This document shows positions 1 to 7,787 of a stretch of DNA of 27,131 bases, piece by piece. Location: NCBI GenBank assembly GCA_026982255.1, contig JALSHL010000065.1:1-27131 (forward strand). Direction: 5' to 3'. Position 1 is the stretch's first letter; every line of letters starts with the position of its first letter. A program made the translations under genes and the position numbers. Origin of the DNA: Paracoccaceae bacterium. Lineage in GTDB: Bacteria > Pseudomonadota > Alphaproteobacteria > Rhodobacterales > Rhodobacteraceae. Under the pieces are notes generated by a model. It saw only the letters and a program-made list of their open reading frames with translations. It had not been told where the DNA came from and did not search any database.

Positions 1-531
1 TATCGGGTTCACCATCTTGGTCAGCTGCCCGGCACCGCTCTCGCCCATCAGGCGGGTGGAGCGGGCAAAGCTTCCGATCAGCGGCTCGGCCACCGCATAG
101 GGCGCGGCATCGCCACCGCACATCACCGTCAGAACCCCGTTTTCGGCCCCTGCCTGCCCGCCGGACACCGGCGCGTCGATAAAGTCGAAACCGCCCGCCT
201 GCGCCGCCGCATACAGCTCCCGCGCCACCGCGGCCGAGGCCGTCGTATGATCGACAAACACCGTGCCCTTGCCCATGGCACCAAAGGCGCCGTTCTCGCC
301 AATGGTAATGCTGCGCAGATCGTCATCGTTCCCCACACAGGCGAAGGCCACATCGACACCTGCAACCGCTTCGGCCGGCGTTTCGGCAAAGGCTCCGCCG
401 TGTTCAGCCGCCCATTTTTCCGCCTTGGCGGTGGTCCGGTTGTAAACGGTGACCTCGTGTCCTGCCGCCTTCAGATGCCCCGCCATCGGATAGCCCATGA
501 CCCCGAGACCCAGAAACGCTACCTTTGCCAT
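1..531 (-). CDS. NAD(P)-dependent beta-hydroxyacid dehydrogenase (3-hydroxyisobutyrate dehydrogenase family), partial
   Basis: I translated this from an ATG at 531; it stays open to the window edge, giving 177 residues of a family usually near 290. It starts with a Rossmann dinucleotide motif (GLGVMG, residues 8-13), has the substrate-binding signature DAPVSGGQAGAENG (119-132), and reaches the catalytic lysine region GAGQLTKMVN with Lys172. These are hallmarks of the 3-hydroxyisobutyrate / tartronate semialdehyde / glyoxylate reductase family, which oxidises or reduces beta-hydroxyacids with NAD(P) in the cytoplasm. The exact substrate (valine breakdown or glyoxylate metabolism) cannot be told from this half. 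A GGAGG ribosome site lies just upstream of the ATG. The gene diverges from the penicillin-acylase-like gene across a 100-base gap that contains a sharp dyad. The C-terminal all-helical domain is missing only because the window ends. Confidence 0.9.
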   Translation of the reverse strand, partial: MAKVAFLGLGVMGYPMAGHLKAAGHEVTVYNRTTAKAEKWAAEHGGAFAETPAEAVAGVDVAFACVGNDDDLRSITIGENGAFGAMGKGTVFVDHTTASAAVARELYAAAQAGGFDFIDAPVSGGQAGAENGVLTVMCGGDAAPYAVAEPLIGSFARSTRLMGESGAGQLTKMVNPI

Positions 532-579
532 GATATCCTCCAACATTTTTGTGACCACGGACAAGCCGCGTTGTTTCCC

Positions 580-598
580 TGTTAGTGACCTGCTAACA
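580..598. promoter_or_regulatory. Candidate operator dyad in divergent intergenic region
   Basis: The sequence TGTTAG, seven bases, CTAACA is a perfect 6-bp dyad midway between the divergent dehydrogenase (start 531) and acylase (start 632). The inner bases fit a T-N11-A pattern, as in LysR-type operators, but TetR- or GntR-type sites can look similar. On the minus strand a TTGACC hexamer (605-610) would place the dyad between -35 and -10 of the dehydrogenase promoter, the usual place for a repressor site. No regulator gene is in the window, so the binding protein is unknown. Confidence 0.35.
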
Positions 599-631
599 CG
601 CGAAGGTCAAGCCAACCGAACGGGGATTTCA

Positions 632-3097
632 ATGCTACGGGCTTTCAAATGGGTGTTTCGCGGTCTGGTCGCAATACTGGTTCTGGCCATTCTGGGGCTT
701 GGTGTCGTCTACTACATCGCCTCGCGCTCCCTGCCCGACTATGACGCCGATTTCACCGTGCGCGGCATTGATGCACCGGTGGAGATCGTGCGCGACACCA
801 ACGCCATTCCCCATATCTTCGGCACCACGGACACGGATGTCCTGTTCGGTCTCGGGTTCGTGCATGCGCAGGACCGGCTGTGGCAGATGACCCTGATGCG
901 GCGCACGGCGCAGGGGCGCCTGTCGGAACTGTTCGGGCGCGACACGCTGGGCATCGACGAATTCATGCGCGCCCTAGATATCTACGGGCTGTCGCAAAAG
1001 GCGGTCTCGGCGCAAACGCCCGAAGTCATCACCCGGCTGGAGGCCTATTCCGCCGGCGTCAACGCCTATATCCGCGCCGTCAACGAGCAGGCGCTGGGCC
1101 GCGGCGCGCCGGAGTTTTTCCTGACCTCGAACCAGATCGCGCCGTGGCTGCCTGCCGACTCCATCGCGCTGGTGAAACTGATGGCGCTGCAACTGTCCGA
1201 CCAGGCCAGCCGCGAGGTCATGCGCGCGCGCCTGTCGCTGGTGCTGCCGCCCGAGCGTCTGGCCGACATCCTGCCCGATGCCGGAACCGCGCAAATGGCC
1301 GTGCCTCTGCCCGATTTCGCCAGCCTGTTCCCGACAGCGCCGCGTTTTGCCGAACTGGACGAGACCCCGCGCAGCCCCTATGACCCCGTGCAACCTGTTG
1401 ACCTTGCAGGCGCTTCCAACGCCTGGGCCGCGATGGGCAGCCGTTCTGCCTCGGGCGGCACGCTGCTGGCCACCGACCCGCACCTGCCGTTGCAGGCCCC
1501 GGGCATCTGGTATCTGGCGCGGCTCGAATTCCCTGACGGCGGCGCCATCGGCGGCACCATTCCGGGCATTCCCGGCATCCTGATCGGGCGCAATGCCGAC
1601 CTTGGCTGGGGGCTGACGGCGAGCTACCTTGACGATCAGGATCTGGTGATGGAGCAGCTCAACCCGCAAAATCCGCTGGAATACCGCACCGGAACCGGAT
1701 TCGAACCGTTCCGCACCAAGGATATCCTGATCGACATCAAGGGCGAGGTCTCGGTCAGCCGGCAGCTACGCTGGAGCCGCAACGGACCGGTCATCCCGCC
1801 GGAACGCTACAACCTCGCCGCCATCACCCCGCCGGGGCATGTGGCAACACTGCAGTGGACGGCCCTGACCGCAAACGACACCTCGATCGAGGCGGCGCTT
1901 GGCCTGATGCGCGCCCGCTCGGTGGAGGAGGGAATCGCGGTGGTGGAAAAATTCGTTGCGCCCTCCAACAACATCACACTGGCGGATCACGAAAACATCG
2001 CGCTGGTCACCGCCGGCCGCATGCCCGCGCGCAACCCCGCCCATCCGACGCAGGGGCGCATCCCCGCCCCGGGCTGGATCGACGCCAGCCAGTGGCAGGG
2101 TTTCTACGGGTTCGAGGAAAACCCCCGTGAAATCAATCCCGAAAGCGGCATTGTCGTCAATACCAACAACAAGATCACCGACCGCCCCTTCCCCTATAAC
2201 TGGAGCTTCGAATGGGGCGACACGCAGCGCATCAAACGGGCGACGCAGCTGCTGAACGCGCGCGAATTCCATACCCTCACCAGTTTCATCGATATCCAGA
2301 CCGACACTGTATCCATCACCGCGCGCACCCTGTTGCCGCTGATCGCCCGCGACATCTGGTGGACCGGCGAACCGGCGCGCGACGGCACGCCCGAGGCACG
2401 CCGCCAGCAGGCGCTGGAGCTTCTGGCCAACTGGAACGGCGAGATGGGGCAGCACGACCCCGAGCCGCTGATCTATGCCGCCTGGACCCGCGCCCTGCAA
2501 CGGCGTCTGGTGGTGGACGAACTGGGCCGGATGGCCGACGAGTTCACCCGTCTGAAACCGGATTTCATCGAACGGGTATTCCGCAACACCGACGGGGCCG
2601 CCGTCTGGTGCGACATCCGCCAGACCACGCCGGTGGAAACCTGCCGGCAGATGTCGGAACTGGCGCTGGAGGATGCGATGCTCTGGCTGGAGGAAACCTA
2701 CGGCCCCAATGTGGCGCGCTGGCGCTGGGGTGGCGCGCATCAGGCGTTTCAGGAATCGAGCCTGCTCGGCCGTGTGCCCGTCGTCTCGTGGTTCGCCAAT
2801 ATCCGGCAGGAAACGCCGGGCGGCGACAACACCCTGCTGCGCGGGGCGACACGGGGCACCGGAAACGCCCCCTTTACCAATGTGCATGGTAGCGGTTTCC
2901 GCGGGGTGTTCGATTTCTCGGACCCGGATTCCTCGGTGATGATCATTTCCACCGGACAATCGGGGCATCTGCTCTCGCGCCACTATGACGACCTGTCGGT
3001 TCTGTGGCGGCGAAGCGAGTATATCCCCATGTCGCTGGACCCAGAGCGCCCGCGCGGCGGCGCGGTCGGGATAACCACGCTGACACCGGCACGATGA
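632..3097 (+). CDS. Penicillin acylase family protein (Ntn hydrolase, membrane-anchored or exported)
   Basis: The 821-residue product matches the length and layout of the penicillin acylase / acyl-homoserine-lactone acylase family. An open frame extends upstream to 497, but the ATG at 632 is preferred: it follows a GGGG stretch and starts with Arg/Lys and one hydrophobic segment (residues 8-29), a signal anchor or uncleaved signal peptide. The chain continues with the typical alpha-chain motif HIFGTTDTDVLFGLGFVHAQ. The sequence GASNAWA places the nucleophile at Ser262, which would become the N-terminus of the beta chain after self-cleavage at Ala261-Ser262. An NTNNK stretch at 510-514, about 248 residues further on, fits the oxyanion Asn. 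The C-terminal GGDNTL, NVHGSGFR and STGQSGHLLSRHYDD motifs are family-typical. These enzymes hydrolyse amide bonds of acylated substrates, usually in the periplasm. The true substrate is unknown, and antibiotic resistance should not be assumed. Confidence 0.9.
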   Translation: MLRAFKWVFRGLVAILVLAILGLGVVYYIASRSLPDYDADFTVRGIDAPVEIVRDTNAIPHIFGTTDTDVLFGLGFVHAQDRLWQMTLMRRTAQGRLSELFGRDTLGIDEFMRALDIYGLSQKAVSAQTPEVITRLEAYSAGVNAYIRAVNEQALGRGAPEFFLTSNQIAPWLPADSIALVKLMALQLSDQASREVMRARLSLVLPPERLADILPDAGTAQMAVPLPDFASLFPTAPRFAELDETPRSPYDPVQPVDLAGASNAWAAMGSRSASGGTLLATDPHLPLQAPGIWYLARLEFPDGGAIGGTIPGIPGILIGRNADLGWGLTASYLDDQDLVMEQLNPQNPLEYRTGTGFEPFRTKDILIDIKGEVSVSRQLRWSRNGPVIPPERYNLAAITPPGHVATLQWTALTANDTSIEAALGLMRARSVEEGIAVVEKFVAPSNNITLADHENIALVTAGRMPARNPAHPTQGRIPAPGWIDASQWQGFYGFEENPREINPESGIVVNTNNKITDRPFPYNWSFEWGDTQRIKRATQLLNAREFHTLTSFIDIQTDTVSITARTLLPLIARDIWWTGEPARDGTPEARRQQALELLANWNGEMGQHDPEPLIYAAWTRALQRRLVVDELGRMADEFTRLKPDFIERVFRNTDGAAVWCDIRQTTPVETCRQMSELALEDAMLWLEETYGPNVARWRWGGAHQAFQESSLLGRVPVVSWFANIRQETPGGDNTLLRGATRGTGNAPFTNVHGSGFRGVFDFSDPDSSVMIISTGQSGHLLSRHYDDLSVLWRRSEYIPMSLDPERPRGGAVGITTLTPAR

Positions 3098-3116
3098 AAA
3101 ATTGCCAACTGGCAAT
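3097..3116 (-). terminator. Candidate rho-independent terminator of fpr, between convergent genes
   Basis: Read on the minus strand, ATTGCC-AGTT-GGCAAT forms a 6-bp stem with a 4-base loop (3101-3116), followed directly by four Ts (3100-3097). It lies 50 bases past the fpr stop and touches the stop codon of the convergent acylase gene. On the plus strand the same stem is followed after six bases by TTTTTT, so it may serve both genes weakly. The stem is AT-rich and short, so efficiency is uncertain. Confidence 0.5.
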
Positions 3117-3165
3117 AAGTCATTTTTTCGATGTTATTTCAGCCTGTTAGGCCAAAACGTTGCAA

Positions 3166-3957
3166 CTATCCGACGAAGGCTTTTTCGATAACGAATTCGC
3201 CGGGTTCGGAGTTCGCACCCTCTTTCATACCGATATCCAGACAGATGTCCTTGTGCTCTTTCAGCATGTCCATCGAACCGCAGATCATCACCCTGTCGGT
3301 CTCCGCTGTCAGGGGGGCGCCGGTATATTCGGCAAACCGCCCGTCGCGCAGCCAGTCGGTCATGCGCCCGGTCAGCTCCGATTCCTCGCGCGTTGTGGTG
3401 CCGATATAGGTCAGCTTGTCGCCGACGATTTCGGACAGCAGTTCATCGGCGGCGATCTCCTGCATCAGGTGGCGGCCGTAGTCCAGTTCCTTGTCCTCGC
3501 GGCAGGTCTGGGTCAGGATCACCTCGTCGAATTTCTCGTAGGTTTCGGGGTCGCGAATCACGCTGGCGAAGGGGGCAATGCCGGTGCCGGTGGAAAACAG
3601 CACCAGACGCTTGCCCGGAATCAGTGCATCATGCACCAGCGTGCCGGTGACCTTGGGACGGATCACGATCTTGTCCCCGACCTTCAGGTGTTGCAGGCGC
3701 GAGGTCAGCGGCCCGTCCGGCACCTTGATCGAATAGAATTCCAGATCGTCGGCCCAGTTCGGCGAGGCAATGGAATAGGCCCGCAACAGCGGCTTGTCGC
3801 CGTTTTCCAGCCCGATCATGGCAAACTCGCCACTGCGGAACCGCAGGGAGGCCGGGCGCTCGCACCGGAACGAGAAAGTTTTGTCGGTCCAGTGGCGGAC
3901 ATCGGTAACGGTCAGAAAATCCAGCCCGCGATAGGCTTTCGGTAGTTCGTCAGACAT
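3166..3957 (-). CDS. fpr: Ferredoxin/flavodoxin-NADP reductase
   Basis: The 263-residue product is a bacterial-type FPR that moves electrons between NADPH and ferredoxin or flavodoxin in the cytoplasm. It has an FAD-binding beta-barrel with RAYSIASP at 59-66 (the RxYS flavin motif), a PxVTG phosphate-binding stretch at 101-105, and an NADP-binding domain with STGTGIAPF at 122-130 and CGSMDML at 226-232. It ends in VIEKAFVG, matching the short C-terminal tail that covers the flavin in bacterial subclass I enzymes. The start is ATG 3957 with AAGGA upstream. It is transcribed alone, divergent from the helicase and convergent with the acylase. In proteobacteria this enzyme supports oxidative-stress defence and Fe-S cluster supply; no SoxR-type site was recognised upstream. 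Confidence 0.93.
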   Translation of the reverse strand: MSDELPKAYRGLDFLTVTDVRHWTDKTFSFRCERPASLRFRSGEFAMIGLENGDKPLLRAYSIASPNWADDLEFYSIKVPDGPLTSRLQHLKVGDKIVIRPKVTGTLVHDALIPGKRLVLFSTGTGIAPFASVIRDPETYEKFDEVILTQTCREDKELDYGRHLMQEIAADELLSEIVGDKLTYIGTTTREESELTGRMTDWLRDGRFAEYTGAPLTAETDRVMICGSMDMLKEHKDICLDIGMKEGANSEPGEFVIEKAFVG

Positions 3958-4058
3958 GCGTAATCCTTATTTCCGGTTGGGGAGCATATAATGGGCCGGC
4001 CACATCAATAAAACCCCTGATTTTTCATGTGGAATGGCACGGTTAAAAGGATGGAACA

Positions 4059-4087
4059 TTGACCTATCGCAAATTCCCCGCTATTGA
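4059..4087 (+). promoter_or_regulatory. Candidate promoter for the DEAD-box helicase
   Basis: TTGACC (4059-4064), a 17-base spacer, and TATTGA (4082-4087) resemble a housekeeping sigma-70 promoter; the -10 matches the consensus in only three positions. Transcription would start near 4094, giving a leader of about 80 bases before the ATG at 4174. If right, the possible TTG start at 4084 would lie inside the -10 box and could not be used. Confidence 0.35.
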
Positions 4088-4099
4088 GCAGATACTCGA

Positions 4100-4177
4100 A
4101 TGGATCGCAATACGGTGGTCCGGGTCGCTCTGATTTCCGCGGCCGATTCAAACGCCGCAACAGACGGAAAAAAATGA
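4100..4177 (+). CDS. Possible 25-residue leader peptide overlapping the helicase start
   Basis: An ATG at 4100 opens 25 codons (MDRNTVVRVALISAADSNAA, then TDGKK) that end in TGA at 4175-4177. That stop overlaps the helicase ATG (4174-4176) in an ATGA arrangement, the classic layout for translational coupling. I see no strong ribosome-binding site before it. The peptide resembles nothing I recognise, and 25 open codons can arise by chance in GC-rich DNA. The same bases can also be read in the helicase frame as an N-terminal extension from TTG 4084, so the two readings compete. Confidence 0.25.
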   Translation: MDRNTVVRVALISAADSNAATDGKK

Positions 4178-6042
4178 CTACATTTAAAGATTTGGAGCTG
4201 GACCCGAAGGTCCTGCAAGCCGTAACCGAAACCGGTTACGAAACCCCCACCCCTATCCAGGCCGAAGCGATACCGCATGCGTTGCAGGGCCGCGACGTGC
4301 TGGGCATTGCGCAGACAGGAACCGGCAAGACCGCCTCCTTTACGCTACCGATGATCACCATGCTGGCCAAGGGTCGCGCACGGGCGCGGATGCCGCGATC
4401 GCTGGTGCTGGCCCCGACGCGGGAACTGGCCGCGCAGGTGGCCGAGAATTTCGAGACCTATGCGAAATATTCCAAGCTCTCGATGGCGCTGCTGATCGGC
4501 GGCGTCAGCTTCAAGGACCAGGACAAGCTGATCGACCGCGGTGTCGATGTGCTGATTGCCACCCCTGGCCGGCTGCTCGACCATTTCGAGCGCGGCAAGC
4601 TGATGCTGAACGGCGTGCAGATCATGGTGGTGGACGAGGCCGACCGGATGCTGGACATGGGGTTCATCCCCGATATCGAGCGGATTTTCAAACTGACGCC
4701 CTTTACCCGCCAGACGCTGTTCTTCTCGGCCACGATGGCGCCGGAGATCACGCGGATCACGCAGGAATTCCTGCATAATCCGGTGCGGGTCGAGGTGGCG
4801 CGGCAGGCGACAACCTCGGAAACCATCGAACAGGGCGTTTGCATGGTGACCCCGTCGCGCAAGGATCGCGGTCCGAAGGAAAAACGCGACACCCTGCGGG
4901 CGCTGATCGAGGCAGAGGGCGAGAAGCTGACCAACGCGATTGTGTTCTGCAACCGCAAACGGGATGTGGATATTGTCGCGAAGTCGCTGAAAAAACACGG
5001 GCTGGATGCGGCGCCGATCCACGGGGATCTGGACCAGTCGGTGCGCACGCGCATCCTGACCAGTTTCCGTGACGGAGAGCTGAAACTGCTGATCGCCTCG
5101 GACGTGGCGGCGCGCGGGCTGGATATTCCCAGCGTCAGCCATGTGTTCAATTTCGACGTGCCGATCCATTCGGAGGATTACGTCCACCGCATCGGGCGCA
5201 CCGGTCGGGCGGGACGCGAGGGCAAGGCCATCACGCTGGCGACCCCTGCCGAAGAGAAATATCTGGCGGCGATCGAGGATCTGGTGAAAAAGCCCATCCC
5301 GCGCATCGACAACCCGTTGCAGCAGGGCAAGGCGCCGAGCGCCGAAGCCCCTGCGGCAGAGGACAAGAGCGACGGGAAACCGAAACGCGAACGGCGTTCG
5401 CGCAGCCGCAAATCCCGTCCGGACGAGGCGCCGGTGGCAGAGATGGCGGAAACGCCCCCCGAAGCGAAACCGGCCGAGCCGGTCAAAGAGGTTGCCAAAA
5501 AGGAACGCCAACCGCGCGCACCGCGAGGACGTGGCGGACGCCGCGACAACGGCCCGCGGGTTGTCGGCATGGGCGATCATATGCCCCTGTTCATGACCCG
5601 CGACCTGCGCGCCCTGCAGGAAGCCGCCAACAAGAAGGACGAGGAACGCGAGGCCGCCCGCGCCGCGAAAGCGGCCGAGAAAGCCGCGACTGCGCCCGAG
5701 GTCGAGGCAAATGCCGAGGAGGCCCCGGCGAAGAAACCCCGCCGCCGTCGCGTGAAAAAGGACGAAACGGTCGAAGCCGTCGAAGTGCTGGCGGACGAGG
5801 CGGTATCGGTGGTCATCGAAGAGGTCCAGCCGGAGCCGGAAGCCGAAGAAAAACCGGCGAAGAAACCGCGCAAACGTCGGGTGAAAAAGGTCGAGGAAGC
5901 GGAAACGCCGACCGAGGATGAAGCGGCCAAGGGTGAAACCGCGGAAGAGCCTGTCAAAAAACCGCGCCGCCGTCGTGTGGCCCGCAAAAAGGATGCGGAG
6001 GACACGCCTGCGGCGGATCAGGAAAAACCCGCAGAGGACTGA
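4174..6042 (+). CDS. DEAD-box ATP-dependent RNA helicase (RhlE-like) with long charged tail
   Basis: This is a 622-residue RNA helicase of the DEAD-box family, which unwinds short RNA duplexes using ATP during ribosome assembly and mRNA decay. The core has a Q motif (TFKDLELD to TPIQ), Walker A AQTGTGKT (46-53), PTREL (81-85), TPGR (130-133), DEAD (154-157), SAT (185-187) and HRIGRTGRAG (338-347). About 250 tail residues follow, rich in Lys, Arg, Glu, Ala and Pro. They include a GMGDHMPLFMTRDLRAL element and three copies of a KKPRRRRV-like block (near 520, 563 and 595), as expected for an RNA-binding tail of low complexity. ATG 4174 is chosen because the Q motif begins at once, as in relatives. 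The frame stays open to a TTG at 4084 that would add 30 basic, Gly/Arg-rich residues, so a longer form is possible. The gene is convergent with rnj across a strong terminator. Confidence 0.92.
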   Translation: MTTFKDLELDPKVLQAVTETGYETPTPIQAEAIPHALQGRDVLGIAQTGTGKTASFTLPMITMLAKGRARARMPRSLVLAPTRELAAQVAENFETYAKYSKLSMALLIGGVSFKDQDKLIDRGVDVLIATPGRLLDHFERGKLMLNGVQIMVVDEADRMLDMGFIPDIERIFKLTPFTRQTLFFSATMAPEITRITQEFLHNPVRVEVARQATTSETIEQGVCMVTPSRKDRGPKEKRDTLRALIEAEGEKLTNAIVFCNRKRDVDIVAKSLKKHGLDAAPIHGDLDQSVRTRILTSFRDGELKLLIASDVAARGLDIPSVSHVFNFDVPIHSEDYVHRIGRTGRAGREGKAITLATPAEEKYLAAIEDLVKKPIPRIDNPLQQGKAPSAEAPAAEDKSDGKPKRERRSRSRKSRPDEAPVAEMAETPPEAKPAEPVKEVAKKERQPRAPRGRGGRRDNGPRVVGMGDHMPLFMTRDLRALQEAANKKDEEREAARAAKAAEKAATAPEVEANAEEAPAKKPRRRRVKKDETVEAVEVLADEAVSVVIEEVQPEPEAEEKPAKKPRKRRVKKVEEAETPTEDEAAKGETAEEPVKKPRRRRVARKKDAEDTPAADQEKPAED

Positions 6043-6062
6043 AATACCTGCATTACAACGCA

Positions 6063-6090
6063 AAACGCCCCGAAGGTTTTCGGGGCGTTT
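6063..6090. terminator. Strong bidirectional rho-independent terminator between helicase and rnj
   Basis: AAACGCCCCGAA, loop GGTT, TTCGGGGCGTTT is a perfect 12-bp stem with a 4-base loop. On the plus strand the right arm runs into further Ts (TTTTT at 6088-6092), and on the minus strand into TTTTG. It starts 21 bases past the helicase stop and lies 24 bases below the rnj stop, so it can end transcription from both sides, including the long nuo-birA-coaX-rnj train. Confidence 0.93.
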
Positions 6091-6113
6091 TTCGTTTCGG
6101 ACTGTCCGGTGCG

Positions 6114-7787
6114 CTATTCGACCAGCAGCCGGTTGATCAGCACCGTGCAAACGGGCTTCTTGCCGATGACGTCCTTGCAGACCTGGTTGGACGTGCGCGA
6201 GACCAGCGCCTCGATCCCCTCGTCACTGGCGAGGGTTTTCTTTTTGGCGCGGGCGAGGACCTTGTCGATCTCGTCCTCCAGTTGCCCTTCCAGCCCGCCA
6301 TCGACGCGCGGATTGTCCGGCAGGCCGACGGTTTGCACCCAGGCACCGTCGAGCAGCTCTCCGTCCTCCTCGATCACCAGCGAGACCAGAACATGGCCGC
6401 GCAGGGCCATTTGCAGGCGCTCGCGCACCACCCCGTCAAGGGCGCCGATCAGCGGCTTGCCGTCGAGGTAGGTGCGGCCCGTCTCGATGCTGGCGACATG
6501 TTTGCCGCCGTGGGTCAGGTCGATCATGGTGCCGTTCGGGCAGATCACGGCGTCGTTGCCCTTGGCCTGCACGATTTCGGCGTGTTCGCGCAGGTGGCGA
6601 TACTGGCCGTGCATCGGCACCACCAGATCGGCGTTGACCAGCGCGTGCATTTCCTCGAGGTCCGGGCGGTTGGCGTGGCCGGACACATGATAGAGGCCCG
6701 AAGTGTCGTCGATGACATTCACGCCCTTCTCGGCCATCTGGTTGAGGATATAGGCGACGGAAACCTCGTTCCCCGGAATGGTTTTGGAGGAAAACAGGAA
6801 GGTATCGCCTGCCTTCAGCTCCAGCCCGCGATATTTGCCCCGTGCGAGGCCGGCGGTGGCGGCGCGGCGCTCCCCCTGCGAGCCGGTGGCCAGCACCAGC
6901 AGCTTGTTGCGGGGGATGTTGTTGGCCTCTTCCACGTCGAGAATCGGCGGGAAGTCGGTCATGACGCCGGTCGCGAAGGCATTGGCAATCATGGTTTCCA
7001 TGGCGCGACCCACGACGACAACCTCCCGTCCGGTATCCGCTGCCGCCTGTGCCAGCGTTTTCAGCCGTGCAACGTTGGAGCCGAAAGTGGTGGCGGCGAC
7101 CATGCCCTTGGCCGATGCCATCAGCTCGCGGATCGCGGGGGTGATGTCGGCCTCGGAGCGGCCCTTGCCCTGCGAGAATACGTTGGTGGAATCGCAGACC
7201 AGCGCCAGAACGCCGTCTTTGGAAATCTCGCGCACCAGTTCGGGGTTATACGGCTCGCCGACAATCGGGGTCGGGTCGTTCTTGAAATCGCCGGAGTGGA
7301 TCACGCGACCCGCAGGGGTGTCGATGATCAGGGCCGAGGCCTCGGGGATCGAATGGGCGATCGGCATGAAGCCGAGGGTGAACGGGCCGGCGGTCACCTG
7401 TTCCGGCCAGGTGCCGACAACATGGACGTGGTCGGGGTTCTGCCCGTTCTTTTCCATCTTGTTGCGCGCGATGGCGGCCGTGAACTTGCGGCAGTAGACC
7501 GGCGCCTGAAGCTGCGGATACAAAAGGCCGATAGCGCCGATGTGGTCCTCGTGCGCGTGGGTGATGATGATGGCCTCCAGCCGATCGGCGCGTTCGACTA
7601 TATAGGCCGGATCGGCCATGATCAGGTCAACGCCCGGGGTGGTGTCCATGTCGGGGAAGGTGACGCCCACATCCACGAGGATATAGCGTTCGTTGTCTTT
7701 CGGGCCGTAGCCATAGAGATACATATTCATGCCGATTTCGCCCGCCCCGCCGAGGGGGAGGTAAATCAGACGGTTTTTCTTGCTCAT
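6114..7787 (-). CDS. rnj: Ribonuclease J
   Basis: The 557-residue product is a metallo-beta-lactamase-fold nuclease (beta-CASP family) with the 5'-to-3' exonuclease and endonuclease activity of RNase J, acting in mRNA decay and rRNA maturation. The zinc-binding signature HAHEDHIGA gives His77, His79, Asp81 and His82. IAHSIPEA and HSGDFK supply the later metal-site residues, and HVSGHANRPDLEEM with VPMHGQYRHLREHA form the beta-CASP part and closing RNase J motif. Length is normal for alphaproteobacteria. Its ATG overlaps the coaX stop (TAATG), so it is coupled to the upstream genes. It is the last gene of the nuo-birA-coaX-rnj train, ahead of the terminator at 6063-6090. Confidence 0.94.
   Translation of the reverse strand: MSKKNRLIYLPLGGAGEIGMNMYLYGYGPKDNERYILVDVGVTFPDMDTTPGVDLIMADPAYIVERADRLEAIIITHAHEDHIGAIGLLYPQLQAPVYCRKFTAAIARNKMEKNGQNPDHVHVVGTWPEQVTAGPFTLGFMPIAHSIPEASALIIDTPAGRVIHSGDFKNDPTPIVGEPYNPELVREISKDGVLALVCDSTNVFSQGKGRSEADITPAIRELMASAKGMVAATTFGSNVARLKTLAQAAADTGREVVVVGRAMETMIANAFATGVMTDFPPILDVEEANNIPRNKLLVLATGSQGERRAATAGLARGKYRGLELKAGDTFLFSSKTIPGNEVSVAYILNQMAEKGVNVIDDTSGLYHVSGHANRPDLEEMHALVNADLVVPMHGQYRHLREHAEIVQAKGNDAVICPNGTMIDLTHGGKHVASIETGRTYLDGKPLIGALDGVVRERLQMALRGHVLVSLVIEEDGELLDGAWVQTVGLPDNPRVDGGLEGQLEDEIDKVLARAKKKTLASDEGIEALVSRTSNQVCKDVIGKKPVCTVLINRLLVE

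Noticed and set aside
1766..3115. Open frame of 449 codons on the minus strand opposite the acylase
   Set aside because: It is antisense to conserved acylase motifs and has no independent coding signals.
4084..4173. TTG 4084 as the main helicase start
   Set aside because: Not adopted as the primary start because the Q motif begins right at ATG 4174 and a candidate -10 box overlaps the TTG. It is kept open as a finding.
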